DNA from: Bradyrhizobium murdochi
Lineage (GTDB): Bacteria; Pseudomonadota; Alphaproteobacteria; Rhizobiales; Xanthobacteraceae
Direction of reading: 5' to 3'
NCBI RefSeq assembly: GCF_000472965.1
Contig: NZ_AXAU01000004.1
Coordinates: 323,414-387,413, forward strand
DNA length: 64,000 bases
The position numbers were made by a program, and so were the translations under genes. This document shows, in pieces, positions 1 through 8,813 of the stretch. The notes below the pieces were generated by a model. The model made no database searches, was not told the origin of the DNA, and was given only the letters and a program-made list of their open reading frames with translations. Numbering within the stretch: position 1 is the first letter of the stretch; every line of letters starts with the position of its first letter.

Positions 1-108
1 GCCGCTCGTGGTGGTGGCCGAATCCTTGGCCGAAAACCCTGTGCTGACGGAAGCGACCAGCCAGCACGCCGCCAGCACCGCTACCGAACAGAAACGCCCC
101 AACGCCAT
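1..108 (-). CDS. Secreted protein of unknown function, 5' end only
   Basis: Only the first 36 codons lie in the window, reading leftward off the edge. They form a classic Sec signal peptide: a short basic start (MALGRFCSVAV), a hydrophobic stretch of Ala, Val, Leu and Trp, then a polar Ser/Thr-rich region after about residue 27. The ATG at 108 has a strong ribosome binding site (AGGAGA, about 7 nt upstream on the minus strand). Export is well supported; the mature protein is outside the window, so no function is proposed. Confidence 0.6.
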   Translation of the reverse strand, partial: MALGRFCSVAVLAACWLVASVSTGFSAKDSATTTSG

Positions 109-451
109 CAACCCGTCTCCTGCCGAGCCACACCCAACTCGAATTCTCCGAGTTGAAACCGCCCGCTAACGCCCGAAACCCCAGACCCCGTGCCCCGCTT
201 TGGCCGCACCCGGCTTGCGACGGCCGAGGGTTCTTGTCTTGGCCCGGTCTTCTGATAGAGAGGACGGAACGCCTAGAACCAGAACGCCCGGATTTTCCGC
301 CGAGAATCCGAGGCAAGTATTGGGGAACCCAAGGGACCTACCTCAGCAAACAGCCGGATACCGAGACCGCGTGGCCATCGCAGTGTCGAACAACCGGGTT
401 AATGAGGTCTGAACGGCGCGCCTCTGCGCACCTCCCTCATGAGAGCAGGAC
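109..451. other. Intergenic region between divergent genes
   Basis: This gap separates the leftward secreted-protein gene from the rightward dehydrogenase gene and must hold both promoters. I see no convincing gene in it. The only clear structure is a 7-bp inverted repeat, CAACTCG (135-141) with CGAGTTG (149-155), 27 bp upstream of the secreted-protein start, which could be an operator. The dehydrogenase has a modest ribosome binding site (AGGA) just before its ATG. Confidence 0.4.
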
Positions 452-1453
452 ATGTCGATCAAGAAAAAACCTCTCGTCGTCGTCACTCGCAAATTGCCGG
501 ACTCGATCGAGACCCGGATGCGCGAGCTGTTCGACGCGAGGTTGAATCTCGACGACACGCCGATGACGCCGCAGCAGATTGCCGAAGCCAGCCGCTCGGC
601 CGACGTGCTGGTGCCGACCGTCACCGACATGATCAGTGAGGAAATGCTCAAGCACCCTGACTGCAAGCTGCGCATGATCGCCAATTTCGGCAACGGCGTC
701 GACAATATCGACGTCACGGCGGCACATGCGCGCGGCATCACGGTGACCAACACGCCGAAGGTCCTGACCGAAGACACCGCCGACATGACCATGGCGCTAA
801 TTCTCGCAGTACCGCGGCGACTGATTGAGGGCGCGACGATCCTCCCCGACGGCAAGAACTGGCCCGGCTGGTCGCCGACCTGGATGCTGGGCCACCGCAT
901 CGGCGGCAAGCGCCTCGGCATCATCGGCATGGGCCGCATCGGCCAGGCGGTGGCTCGCCGCGCGCGCGCCTTTGGCCTGCAGATCCACTATCACAACCGC
1001 CGCCCGGTGGCGCCTATTATTGCCGAGGAACTCGGCGCGACCTATTGGGAAAGCCTCGACCAGATGCTGGCGCGGATGGACATCATCTCGGTGAACTGTC
1101 CGCACACGCCGGCGACCTATCACCTGTTGTCGGCCCGGCGGCTCAAGCTGATCCGCAAGGACGCCTATATCGTCAACACCGCGCGCGGCGGCGTGATCGA
1201 CGAGGATACGCTGATCAAGCTGCTCGAAGCCGGCGACGTCGGCGGCGCCGGGCTCGACGTCTACGAGCACGAGCCTGCGGTCAATCCGAAGCTGGTGCGG
1301 CTCGCCAAAGCCGGCAAGGTGACGCTGCTGCCGCATATGGGCTCGGCCACCATCGAAGGCCGCGTCGAGATGGGCGAGAAGGTGATCATCAACATCCGGA
1401 CCTTCCTCGACAACCACAAGCCGCCGGATCGCGTACTGCCCAGCATGCTGTGA
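452..1453 (+). CDS. gyaR: D-isomer-specific 2-hydroxyacid dehydrogenase (glyoxylate/hydroxypyruvate reductase type)
   Basis: A 333-residue cytosolic NAD(P)H-dependent enzyme expected to reduce glyoxylate or hydroxypyruvate to glycolate or glycerate. The Rossmann motif GMGRIG lies at about 159-164. The catalytic Arg, Glu and His of the D-2-hydroxyacid dehydrogenase family are visible as Arg245 (NTARGG), Glu274 (YEHEP) and His295 (LLPHMGSAT). The substrate loop FGNGVDNID near 79-87 is typical of the GyaR/GRHPR subgroup. Length is normal for the family. It stands alone and its 3' end faces the LysR gene across a palindromic repeat. Exact substrate is not decided by sequence. Confidence 0.85.
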   Translation: MSIKKKPLVVVTRKLPDSIETRMRELFDARLNLDDTPMTPQQIAEASRSADVLVPTVTDMISEEMLKHPDCKLRMIANFGNGVDNIDVTAAHARGITVTNTPKVLTEDTADMTMALILAVPRRLIEGATILPDGKNWPGWSPTWMLGHRIGGKRLGIIGMGRIGQAVARRARAFGLQIHYHNRRPVAPIIAEELGATYWESLDQMLARMDIISVNCPHTPATYHLLSARRLKLIRKDAYIVNTARGGVIDEDTLIKLLEAGDVGGAGLDVYEHEPAVNPKLVRLAKAGKVTLLPHMGSATIEGRVEMGEKVIINIRTFLDNHKPPDRVLPSML

Positions 1454-1472
1454 GCGGGAGGCTTCAACGAAG

Positions 1473-1599
1473 TCGTCCCTGCGAAAGCAGGACCCATAAC
1501 CACAGGCCTGTGGTTACGACAAGCTGGGCCCAAGTTCTTTCCGACAGGCAACATCGGTGGTTATGGGTCCCGGCTCGCGCTTCGCTTGGCCGGGACGAC
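1473..1599. repeat. Palindromic intergenic repeat, overlapping the 3' end of the LysR gene
   Basis: The outer arms are complementary: GTCGTCCCTGCG at the left and a GGGACGAC end at the right, with CCCATAACCAC and GTGGTTATGGG as inner arms. The core also holds a CCACAGGCCTGTGG palindrome. It resembles the element at 45777-45894. It lies between the convergent dehydrogenase and LysR genes and could act as a transcript-end hairpin. The last residues and stop codon of the LysR gene are read from it. Confidence 0.7.
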
Positions 1600-2520
1600 G
1601 GGAAATTTTTCGCTCCTCCGCCGCTCCCGCTTCCGCCATTCCGCGACGAAAGCCACGAACGCGGCAAGCGCCGGCGGCGGCTGGCGACGGCTCGGATAAT
1701 ACAAAAACGGTCCCGGAAACGGCGGGCACCAGTCGTCGAGCACGCTGACCAGCGCGCCCGACTTGATGCCGTACCGAACATAACCTTCGAACGTCAACCA
1801 GAAGCCCACCCCGTCATGGACGGCGCGCAACGCCAGGCCCAGATAGGTCGCGACCAGCTTGGCCGGCGGTGAGACCTTCACGACGCGGCCCGCTTTCTCG
1901 AACTCCCAATCCAGCATCGCGCCGCTGCCGAAGCGGGTGCGGATACAGGCGTGGTCGAGCAGATCCTTCGGCGCTTCCGGTCGACCATGCTGAGCAACAT
2001 ATTCCTTCGACGCCACCACCGCGTAACGCTGCGGCGCCCCGAGCGAGACCGCGATCATGTCCTGCGCCAGATGTTCGCCATAGCGCACGCCGGCGTCGAA
2101 CCCGCCGGCGACGATATCGACAAACGCACTCTCACCGACGATCTCCAGCTCGACCTTGGGATGCTTCTCGAGAAACGGCGCGACCATCGGCGCCAGCACG
2201 AGGTCGATTGCCGGCGGCGGCGCGTTGATGCGCAGACGCCCCGACGGCACAGCCCGCAGGCCGCGCACCTGATCGAGCACCGCACCGACATCCGATAGCG
2301 CCGGGCCGACACGCCCCAGCAACAACTCGCCGGCTTCGGTGAGGGCTACGCTGCGCGTAGTGCGATTCATCAGGCGCACGCCGAGCCGCTCCTCCATGTC
2401 GCGCAGCCGCTGGCTGAGACTTGAGACGGAGACGCCTTGCTCGATCGCGGCACGGCGGAAATTCCGGGTGCGCGCCACGGCAACAAAAGCATCGAGGTCG
2501 CGGAGGTCGATATCCTTCAT
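1561..2520 (-). CDS. LysR-family transcriptional regulator
   Basis: A 319-residue LysR-type regulator: winged helix-turn-helix at residues 1-60 (DLDAFVAVARTRNFRRAA, then SSLSQRLRDMEERLGVRL) and a periplasmic-binding-protein-like effector domain from about 90 to 300. It diverges from an aldo/keto reductase gene 120 bp away, which it probably controls along with itself. No ribosome binding site precedes the ATG, and an inverted repeat abuts the start codon, so the message may be leaderless or have a very short leader. The C-terminal tail (VVPAKRSASRDP) and the stop codon come from a palindromic repeat. Effector unknown. Confidence 0.88.
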   Translation of the reverse strand: MKDIDLRDLDAFVAVARTRNFRRAAIEQGVSVSSLSQRLRDMEERLGVRLMNRTTRSVALTEAGELLLGRVGPALSDVGAVLDQVRGLRAVPSGRLRINAPPPAIDLVLAPMVAPFLEKHPKVELEIVGESAFVDIVAGGFDAGVRYGEHLAQDMIAVSLGAPQRYAVVASKEYVAQHGRPEAPKDLLDHACIRTRFGSGAMLDWEFEKAGRVVKVSPPAKLVATYLGLALRAVHDGVGFWLTFEGYVRYGIKSGALVSVLDDWCPPFPGPFLYYPSRRQPPPALAAFVAFVAEWRKRERRRSEKFPVVPAKRSASRDP

Positions 2521-2539
2521 TGTTCGGTATAGTGAACAA
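2520..2539. promoter_or_regulatory. Candidate LysR operator in the divergent promoter
   Basis: TTGTTC (2520-2525) and GAACAA (2534-2539) form a perfect 6-bp inverted repeat with an 8-nt AT-rich spacer. LysR proteins usually bind interrupted palindromes of T-N11-A form in divergent promoters, so the position suits autoregulation and control of the neighbouring reductase gene. The repeat begins inside the lysR start codon, which is unusually close. Function is inferred. Confidence 0.5.
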
Positions 2540-2640
2540 GCTATTTGAAATTGTCCACCTTACCGGTTCAGTCGAGAAGGTTCATATCAGCCTCGTCATC
2601 ACGGGCGCAGATCCGGCGCCGATTACGAGGAGAAACCGCC

Positions 2641-3633
2641 ATGGAAACACGCAAACTCGGCGCGACGGGGCCAACCGTCTCCGCCATCGGCCTCGGCTGC
2701 ATGGGCATGTCAGACTTCTACGGCCCGGCCGACCGCAGCGAGAGCATCGCCACCCTCCACGCCGCACTCGATGCCGGCATCACACTGCTCGACACCGGCG
2801 ATTTCTACGGCATGGGTCACAATGAAATGCTGATCGGCGAAGCGCTTGCCGCGCGCGGCCGCGATAGCGTCCAGATCAGCGTCAAGTTCGGCGCGCTGCG
2901 CGATCCTGCAAAGAACTGGTCCGGCTATGATAGCCGCCCGGCGGCGATCAAGAATTTCCTCGCTTATTCGCTGCAGCGGCTGCGCGTCGATACAATCGAT
3001 ATCTACCGACCGGCACGGCTCGACCCGGACGTACCGATCGAGGAGACAGTCGGTGCGATGGCCGACATGGTGAAGGCCGGCTGGATCAGGCATATCGGCC
3101 TGTCGGAAGTCGGCGCGGAGACCATCCGCCGCGCCCATGCGGTGCACCCGATCACCGATCTGCAGATCGAATACTCGCTGATCTCGCGCGGCATCGAGGA
3201 CGACATCCTGCCGACCTGCCGCGAACTCGGCATCGGCATCACGGCCTACGGCGTGCTGTCGCGCGGGCTGATCAGCGGACACTGGACGGCCGATCGCGGA
3301 ACCAAGGATTTTCGTGCCATGAGCCCGCGTTTCCAGGGAAGCAATCTCGACGCCAATCTGGCGCTGGTGGACTCATTGCGTGCGATTGCAAGCGATCTCG
3401 GCGCCTCCCCTGCACAGGTCGCGATTGCATGGGTCGCCGCGCAGGGCAACGACATCGTGCCGCTGGTCGGCGCCCGCCGTCGTGACCGTCTCGCCGAGGC
3501 GCTCGGCGCGCTCGATGTGAAACTGACGCGGGCTCACTTGGCCGCACTGGCCGAGGCGTTTCCGCCCGGCGTGGCGGCTGGCGCGCGGTATCCGGAGTCG
3601 CAGCTTGCGCATATGGACAGCGAGAAGCGCTGA
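2641..3633 (+). CDS. Aldo/keto reductase
   Basis: A 330-residue (beta/alpha)8 NADPH-dependent oxidoreductase of the YajO/AKR11-14-like group. The start [20 protein letters not shown] is the typical family N-terminus and is preceded by a GAGGAG ribosome binding site; an upstream in-frame start at 2545 is not needed. The active-site Asp and Tyr (LLDTGDFYG) and Lys (VQISVKFG) are present. The position where many relatives have the catalytic His reads YRPARLDP, so His appears to be replaced by Ala. The NADPH-binding end ([12 protein letters not shown]) is intact. It is divergent from a LysR gene, its likely regulator. Substrate unknown. Confidence 0.85.
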   Translation: METRKLGATGPTVSAIGLGCMGMSDFYGPADRSESIATLHAALDAGITLLDTGDFYGMGHNEMLIGEALAARGRDSVQISVKFGALRDPAKNWSGYDSRPAAIKNFLAYSLQRLRVDTIDIYRPARLDPDVPIEETVGAMADMVKAGWIRHIGLSEVGAETIRRAHAVHPITDLQIEYSLISRGIEDDILPTCRELGIGITAYGVLSRGLISGHWTADRGTKDFRAMSPRFQGSNLDANLALVDSLRAIASDLGASPAQVAIAWVAAQGNDIVPLVGARRRDRLAEALGALDVKLTRAHLAALAEAFPPGVAAGARYPESQLAHMDSEKR

Positions 3634-3639
3634 ACCACT

Positions 3640-3665
3640 CCCTCTCCCGCTCTTGCGGGGGAGGG
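3640..3665. terminator. GC-rich hairpin between convergent genes
   Basis: CCCTCTCCCGC and GCGGGGGAGGG face each other across a TCTT loop, forming a strong hairpin 6 bp after the aldo/keto reductase stop and 30 bp before the end of the convergent moeB-like gene. It has no T-run, so it may be a repeat fragment working as a two-way transcript end. Confidence 0.45.
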
Positions 3666-3695
3666 CCGGGGTGGGGGTGGCGCCACGCAGGGACT

Positions 3696-4499
3696 CTACG
3701 CCGCGTGCCCGCTCAAGTCGGTGATGACAGGTCCATCGCCGTTGAGCGGGTTTTGCGGATCGCGTGCGTAGCGCAGGGTTTCAAACCGCATCGCACGTGC
3801 ATCGACCATCACCAGTCGACCGACCAGGCTCTCGCCGAAGCCGACGATCTCGCGGATCGCTTCCAGCGCCATCATAGAGCCCAGCATGCCCGCCAGCGCG
3901 CCCATGACGCCGGCCTCAGCGCAGGCCGGTATGGTGCCGGGGGGCGGCGGCTCGGGAAACAGGCAGCGATAGGTCGGATTGAAGTGGCCGTCGGCGTCCC
4001 GTTCATGCGCCCGGATCGTGGTCAGCGATCCGTCGAACATCCCGAGCGCCGCCGTGATCAGCGGCTTGCCGGCAAAGAAGCAGGCATCGGACACCAGATA
4101 GCGGGTCTCGAAGTTGTCGGAGCCGTCGAGCACGAGATCGTAATCGTCGATCAGCGACATCACGTTCCCTGCATCGAGACGCACCCCATGCGCCTCGAAA
4201 CGAACATGGGGATTGAGCGCATGAACCGTCTCCGCGGCGCTGTCGACCTTGCGCCGCCCGATGTCGGGCGTGGCGTGGATGATCTGCCGCTGCAGATTGG
4301 ACAGCGAGACGATGTCGTCATCCACAGCGCCGAGCCTGCCGACACCGGCCGCCGCCAGATACATCAGGACGGGCGCGCCAAGTCCGCCGGCGCCGATCAC
4401 CAGCACAGACGCCGCTTTCAAGGCGGCCTGTCCGGGACCGCCGACTTCGCGCAGCACGATATGGCGGGCGTAGCGTTCGAGTTCGTCGGCGCTCAGCAT
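3696..4499 (-). CDS. moeB: HesA/MoeB/ThiF-family adenylyltransferase (probable MoeB)
   Basis: A 267-residue E1-like enzyme that adenylates the C-terminal Gly of a small sulfur carrier (MoaD or ThiS) in molybdopterin or thiamine synthesis. The nucleotide-binding GAGGLG lies at 36-41, followed by the acidic DDD and SNLQRQ motifs (residues 60-72) and the crossover-loop region ending in ACAEAGVMG. I start at MLSADELERYARH, the conserved family beginning, rather than 30 bp upstream. The paired CxxC zinc motifs of E. coli MoeB are not present: one lone Cys remains in YRCLF and the C-terminal pair is missing. No moaD, moaE or thi genes are adjacent, so MoeB versus ThiF is unresolved. Confidence 0.8.
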   Translation of the reverse strand: MLSADELERYARHIVLREVGGPGQAALKAASVLVIGAGGLGAPVLMYLAAAGVGRLGAVDDDIVSLSNLQRQIIHATPDIGRRKVDSAAETVHALNPHVRFEAHGVRLDAGNVMSLIDDYDLVLDGSDNFETRYLVSDACFFAGKPLITAALGMFDGSLTTIRAHERDADGHFNPTYRCLFPEPPPPGTIPACAEAGVMGALAGMLGSMMALEAIREIVGFGESLVGRLVMVDARAMRFETLRYARDPQNPLNGDGPVITDLSGHAA

Positions 4500-4648
4500 G
4501 GTCGTGTGCCGTCCTTCCTTCGCTAGCAAATCCTCATGGTGAGGGGATGATCCCCCTGAACCGAGGCGCGGTTGTTGCCGACTAAGCAGATGTGCTTAAT
4601 TGGCCGGCCGTCAATGATCGCATTCTCCTTATTCTGCCGGGATTTGTC

Positions 4649-6028
4649 ATGAGATTGGTGCTTTCAGCAACATTGACGATCGCAGCCTCGGTTTTTGTGA
4701 TCTCCGGGGCCGCCGCGCAGGAGCAAATGACGTCACCTTCCACGGCGGGCGCCAAGCCGAAGCAAGTCACGACGGTGCCGATCCGTCCCGCGCTGCAGAA
4801 GCCGGAGGACACCGCGAAGGCCTTGGGCCAGGCCGAGCGGCTGGCGCTGCAGTCGGACCTCGCCTGGGTCGGGCAATATAACGGCGCCATTACCGGCGAC
4901 GTCAGCGAGCGCATGGTCAATGCGATCAAGGAATTCCAGAAGTCGCGCGGGGCCAAACCAACCGGCGTGCTCAATCCGCAGGAGCGCGGCCTCCTCGCCG
5001 ATACTGCCAGGAAAAAGCAGGAGAGCGTCGGTTGGAAAATCGTCATCGATTCCGGCACTAGCGCGCGGCTCGGCATTCCCACCAAGCTGGTGCCGCAGCA
5101 GGCCAGCGACGCCAACGGCACCAAATGGACGTCACCAACCGGCACGATCCAGATCCAGCTTTCGCGGCGCAAGGAAACCAATCCGACCACGGCAAAACTC
5201 GCCGAGCGCGAGAAGAAAGAGCCGGGCCGCAACCTCGATTACACCGTGGTCAAGCCGGATTTCTTCGTCCTGTCCGGCCTGCAGGGCCTGAAGAAGTTTT
5301 ATATGCGCGGCACCTTCAAAGGCGACGAGGTCCGCATCCTCACCATCATGTACGACCAGGCCACCGAGAACACGGTCGAGCCGGTCGTGATCGCGATGTC
5401 GAGCGCGTTCAATGCGTTTCCGGCGGTCGCGCAAACGGCGGGGCCTCCGCCGCGCAAGACCGTGGAGTACGGCACCGGTGTCGTCGTCGGCGACGATGGC
5501 GCGATTCTGGCCGACCGCCAGATCACCGACGGCTGCCTCACGGTCGCGATCGCAGGGTTCGGCAATGCCGATCGTGTCGCCGAGGACAAGGAGCACGATT
5601 TGGCGCTCTTGCGCATCTATGGCGCGCGCGGGCTGAAGGCGCTCAATCTCGCCACTGCCGCCACCAAACCGGCGCTCGACCTCACCGGCATTGCCGATCC
5701 GCAGAACCAAGGTGGCGGCTCGGCGGTGACCAACACCAAAGCGTCGGTGGCCCAGCTAGGCGGCCGCAGCGACATCACGCTGACGCCCGCGCCGGCGCTC
5801 GGCTTTTCCGGCGGGCCCGCGCAGGACGACGACGGCAAATTCGCCGGCATCGCGCTGTTGAAGCCGGTTCAAGTGGCGGGACCTACCAATGGCGTGCCGG
5901 CGGCGCAAGCGATGCTGGTAACCGCCGAAACCGTGCGCGACTTCCTCAAGGCCAACGGCATCAACGCGGCTGGCGGATCGACGGACGCCAAGGCGTCGGT
6001 GGTCCGCGTGATCTGCGTCAGGAAGTAG
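4649..6028 (+). CDS. Secreted peptidoglycan-binding protein with a degenerate trypsin-like protease domain
   Basis: A 459-residue exported protein. MRLVLSATLTIAAS begins a clear signal peptide with an Ala-rich cleavage site near residue 24; an upstream in-frame start at 4592 would spoil it. Residues 60-115 resemble a PG_binding_1 domain (repeated helical segment with SDLAWVGQYNG and VNAIKEFQKSRG). Residues 270-450 look like a chymotrypsin-fold serine protease: Asp317 (EHDLALLRI) and Ser387 (GFSGGP) fit catalytic positions, but the His position reads ADRQITDGC, without His. It is probably an inactive or altered protease in the envelope. Substrate and partner unknown. Confidence 0.65.
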   Translation: MRLVLSATLTIAASVFVISGAAAQEQMTSPSTAGAKPKQVTTVPIRPALQKPEDTAKALGQAERLALQSDLAWVGQYNGAITGDVSERMVNAIKEFQKSRGAKPTGVLNPQERGLLADTARKKQESVGWKIVIDSGTSARLGIPTKLVPQQASDANGTKWTSPTGTIQIQLSRRKETNPTTAKLAEREKKEPGRNLDYTVVKPDFFVLSGLQGLKKFYMRGTFKGDEVRILTIMYDQATENTVEPVVIAMSSAFNAFPAVAQTAGPPPRKTVEYGTGVVVGDDGAILADRQITDGCLTVAIAGFGNADRVAEDKEHDLALLRIYGARGLKALNLATAATKPALDLTGIADPQNQGGGSAVTNTKASVAQLGGRSDITLTPAPALGFSGGPAQDDDGKFAGIALLKPVQVAGPTNGVPAAQAMLVTAETVRDFLKANGINAAGGSTDAKASVVRVICVRK

Positions 6029-6036
6029 GAGCTTGT

Positions 6037-6152
6037 GTCCCGGACGCGGCGCAGCGCGTCAGCGGTGCGCCTCTGAGCCGGGACCTATGCTGCGGAAGAT
6101 GGCGCCCCGGCTCTGCAGCGCACCACTTCGTGCTGCGCTGCGTTCGGGGCAC
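6037..6152. repeat. Palindromic intergenic repeat
   Basis: The sequence starts CCCGGACGCGGCGCAGC and ends GCTGCGCTGCGTTCGGGGC, imperfectly complementary arms around an inner CCGGGAC/GCCCCGG segment. It fills the gap between two convergent genes and resembles palindromic repeats common between genes in Bradyrhizobium. It may form a transcript-end structure. Confidence 0.6.
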
Positions 6153-6170
6153 GAGACCGGCGCGAGAGAA

Positions 6171-8273
6171 TCAAGCCGCTTTGATGTTGCTGAGGAAGGC
6201 TTCGACCTCGCCGCGCATCGTCTCGGACTGCTTCGACAGTTCGCTCGACGCCTGCAGCACCTGATGGGCGGCGGCGCCGGTATCGCCGGCGGCCTGCTGA
6301 ACGCCGACGACGTTCGCCGATATTTCACCGGTGCCGAGTGCCGCCTGCTGCACGTTGCGGGCGATTTCCTGAGTGGCCGAGCCCTGCTCCTCGACGGCGC
6401 TGGCGATTGCGGACGCGATCTCGTTCATTTCATTGATCGTGGACGTGATCCCTCGGATCGCGGTCACCGCCTCGCTCGATGAATTCTGGATCGCAGTGAT
6501 CTGCGCGCCGATCTGTTCGGTTGCCTTGGCGGTCTGCTCGGCCAAGCTCTTGACCTCGGACGCCACCACCGCAAATCCGCGGCCAGCCTCGCCGGCGCGT
6601 GCGGCCTCGATCGTGGCATTGAGCGCGAGCAGGTTGGTCTGCGAAGCAATGTCGTTGATGAGCTTGACGACATCGCCGATGCTGGCGGCGCCGTCATACA
6701 GGCCCTGTACCGTCGTGTTGGTGCGATCGGCCTCCTCGACCGCCTTCTGGGCGATCGCGGCGGATTGCGCCACTTGCCGGCCGATCTCTGTGACCGAGCT
6801 CGCCAGTTCTTCGGATGCGGCCGCGACGGTCTGCACGTTGGTGGAGGCCTCTTCGGTGGCGGCTGCGACCGCAGTCGCCTGGTTCGAAGTCTCCTCCGCC
6901 GTCGCCGTCATCGATGATGCCGTCGCCTGCAGCTCGGTCGAGGCCGAGGCTACGGAGCGCAGCACGGTCGATATGCTGGAATCGAACGCCTGGGTGAGTT
7001 CGTTCACCCGCGCCGCCCGCGCAATGCGCGCCTGGATCGCCTCGGCCTCCTTGTCGGCAAGCTCCTTGGCCTTGATCATGTTCTCCTTGAAGATCAGGAC
7101 CGCCCGAGCCATCAGGCCGATCTCGTCCTTTTTGTCGGTCGCGGGAATGGCGACGGAGTGGTCGCCGCCGGCGAGCTGACCCATGGCGCTAACCATCTTG
7201 AGGATCGGCGGCACGATCGAGCGATTGGTGAGATAGACGACCGTCGCTGCGACGCCGATGCCGACACCGAGCAAAACCCAGAGCAGCGTCATCAGGAAGT
7301 TGGTTTCGGCCAGCATCGCATCGCCGTCGCGTTTCAGATTATTCTGCTGCCGCGAGACCATTCCGCCCGCGCGCGAGCCGGTCGCGTCTTTGGCGCCGGC
7401 AAAGATGTCGAGCAGCTTGTTGGCGCGCGGCGCGGCTTCGTTGGTCAAAAACCACTGCGCCATGTTCCAGCGATCGGAAGCGCGGATTTCGAACATTTTC
7501 TGCGGCAGCGGCGAGAATTTGGCGCGGGCTGCCACCAGCGCGTCGAACGCGCTCTGCTGGGCCACCGTCATTTCAGCGCGGCGCTTCGCGAGCGCCTCGA
7601 ACTTTTTCTGGTTGAGCGCCCAAAGCTCCTCGAACTCGGTCTTGAAGGCCTTGTCCGCGGTCAGAAGATAGGCGCGGATCGCGCCGATTGCGGATGCCAT
7701 GCTGCCGCGCATGTCGGCAAAGTCGATCAGCAGGCTCTTGCGCGCATCGGTCGAGGCAATGCTGCCCTCCTCGTCGATGATCGAAGTCGCCTTTTGCAGC
7801 ATGAGCTTGGCCAACGGCGCGGCTTCGGTGGCGAGGATCTTGGCCGCCGGCTGCTCGTCGATGGTGTGGGCGATTGCTTCTGCCTTGTCCTGGGCGCTAC
7901 GTAGTTCTTCAAGCAGCGGCCTGGCCTGCTTCCAGTCCGCCTTGTTTTGCTCGGACGTCCATTGGGTCGAGATATCGTCCATCCTGGCGCCGTAGCGCTG
8001 CATTTCCTTCCAGAGAATCGCGCGCTCGGCCTTGAACGTATCATTGCCGGTGATCAGCCAGCCGCGCAGTGAGGCAAGCGAAGCGTAAACGCCGGCCACC
8101 ACGTCGCTTGCTGTCATCGCCGTCGGCACACGAAGGTTCACCGTGCGGTCGGTGAATTCGTTCACGGCGCTAACCTTGACGATGGTGGTGCCGACCACGA
8201 CGGCCAGCAGCGCGCAGAGCACACTAAAGCCCAGGATCAAACGTCCTCGGATGTTCAGATTCAGGAGTGTCAC
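6171..8273 (-). CDS. Methyl-accepting chemotaxis protein
   Basis: A 700-residue transmembrane chemoreceptor. TM1 is at about 8-30, a long helical periplasmic sensor domain spans about 31-328, TM2 is near 330-350, then a HAMP linker ([19 protein letters not shown]) and the coiled-coil signalling domain (430-690) with the highly conserved tip [20 protein letters not shown]. Periplasmic segments are rich in Lys, Glu and Ala with no recognised ligand motif. There is no CheR-binding pentapeptide at the C-terminus and no che genes nearby, so it must signal to a distant cluster. It is divergent from an orphan parA. Confidence 0.9.
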   Translation of the reverse strand: MTLLNLNIRGRLILGFSVLCALLAVVVGTTIVKVSAVNEFTDRTVNLRVPTAMTASDVVAGVYASLASLRGWLITGNDTFKAERAILWKEMQRYGARMDDISTQWTSEQNKADWKQARPLLEELRSAQDKAEAIAHTIDEQPAAKILATEAAPLAKLMLQKATSIIDEEGSIASTDARKSLLIDFADMRGSMASAIGAIRAYLLTADKAFKTEFEELWALNQKKFEALAKRRAEMTVAQQSAFDALVAARAKFSPLPQKMFEIRASDRWNMAQWFLTNEAAPRANKLLDIFAGAKDATGSRAGGMVSRQQNNLKRDGDAMLAETNFLMTLLWVLLGVGIGVAATVVYLTNRSIVPPILKMVSAMGQLAGGDHSVAIPATDKKDEIGLMARAVLIFKENMIKAKELADKEAEAIQARIARAARVNELTQAFDSSISTVLRSVASASTELQATASSMTATAEETSNQATAVAAATEEASTNVQTVAAASEELASSVTEIGRQVAQSAAIAQKAVEEADRTNTTVQGLYDGAASIGDVVKLINDIASQTNLLALNATIEAARAGEAGRGFAVVASEVKSLAEQTAKATEQIGAQITAIQNSSSEAVTAIRGITSTINEMNEIASAIASAVEEQGSATQEIARNVQQAALGTGEISANVVGVQQAAGDTGAAAHQVLQASSELSKQSETMRGEVEAFLSNIKAA

Positions 8274-8813
8274 GGCTCATCCCCTTCGATGCGTCAGCGC
8301 CAGTGCTGAAAACCCGCGCATCAAGGGTCGGTCGCTACGGTGAACAAAAAACAAATGGACGAACCGTACTAGTACGCAATTTCGTCGCGAGGAATACGGA
8401 GTCTCCCGCAAAACCACGGACTTATGACTACTCTAAGGATTTGTGAGATGCATACGTAACGGCAGGCGCGCAGGGTTGATCACGCAAACCCACGCCGGCT
8501 CCCGCGAGACCGCCGGCGATGCCGATCGGCCCACCGTCAGCGCACCAGCAGGCGAATGACCCGTCATGCTGCTTTCCCGCTTCTTGCCGTCGTTTCCGTT
8601 GGGGCAAATGCGCCGCACGGCAGTATTTGCCCGGATGACCACACTTCCATAATCGGGCATCATTGCAAGCTGACTGATTCGGACTACCGCGATCCCCTGA
8701 CCTTTGGATCGGGCTGGGCACGTCTGAACGAGCGCGTAACTCGGCGCCGCAGAATGCGGCGCGGCTCGTGTGCCGTAATCAAAATGCCTGAAAGCCATCC
8801 AAAAGGATCTGAA
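8274..8813. promoter_or_regulatory. Divergent regulatory region between the chemoreceptor and parA
   Basis: This 540-bp gap has no convincing gene. It contains a perfect 12-bp palindrome, CGTACTAGTACG (8365-8376), 92 bp upstream of the chemoreceptor start, which could be an operator. Nearer parA, GCGCCGCA (8744-8751) and TGCGGCGC (8755-8762) form a tight hairpin about 50 bp upstream of the start, inside the probable leader. parA has an AGGATC ribosome binding site just before its ATG at 8814. Confidence 0.45.

Noticed and set aside
5125..6264. A 379-codon plus-strand frame overlapping the degenerate protease gene
   Set aside because: It is the next frame of that gene, Arg/His-rich, and runs into the repeat and the 3' end of the chemoreceptor gene.
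8556..8813. Longer N-terminus of the ParA protein starting at 8556
   Set aside because: The extra residues have no family match, and an AGGATC site precedes the ATG at 8814 where the ParA fold begins.
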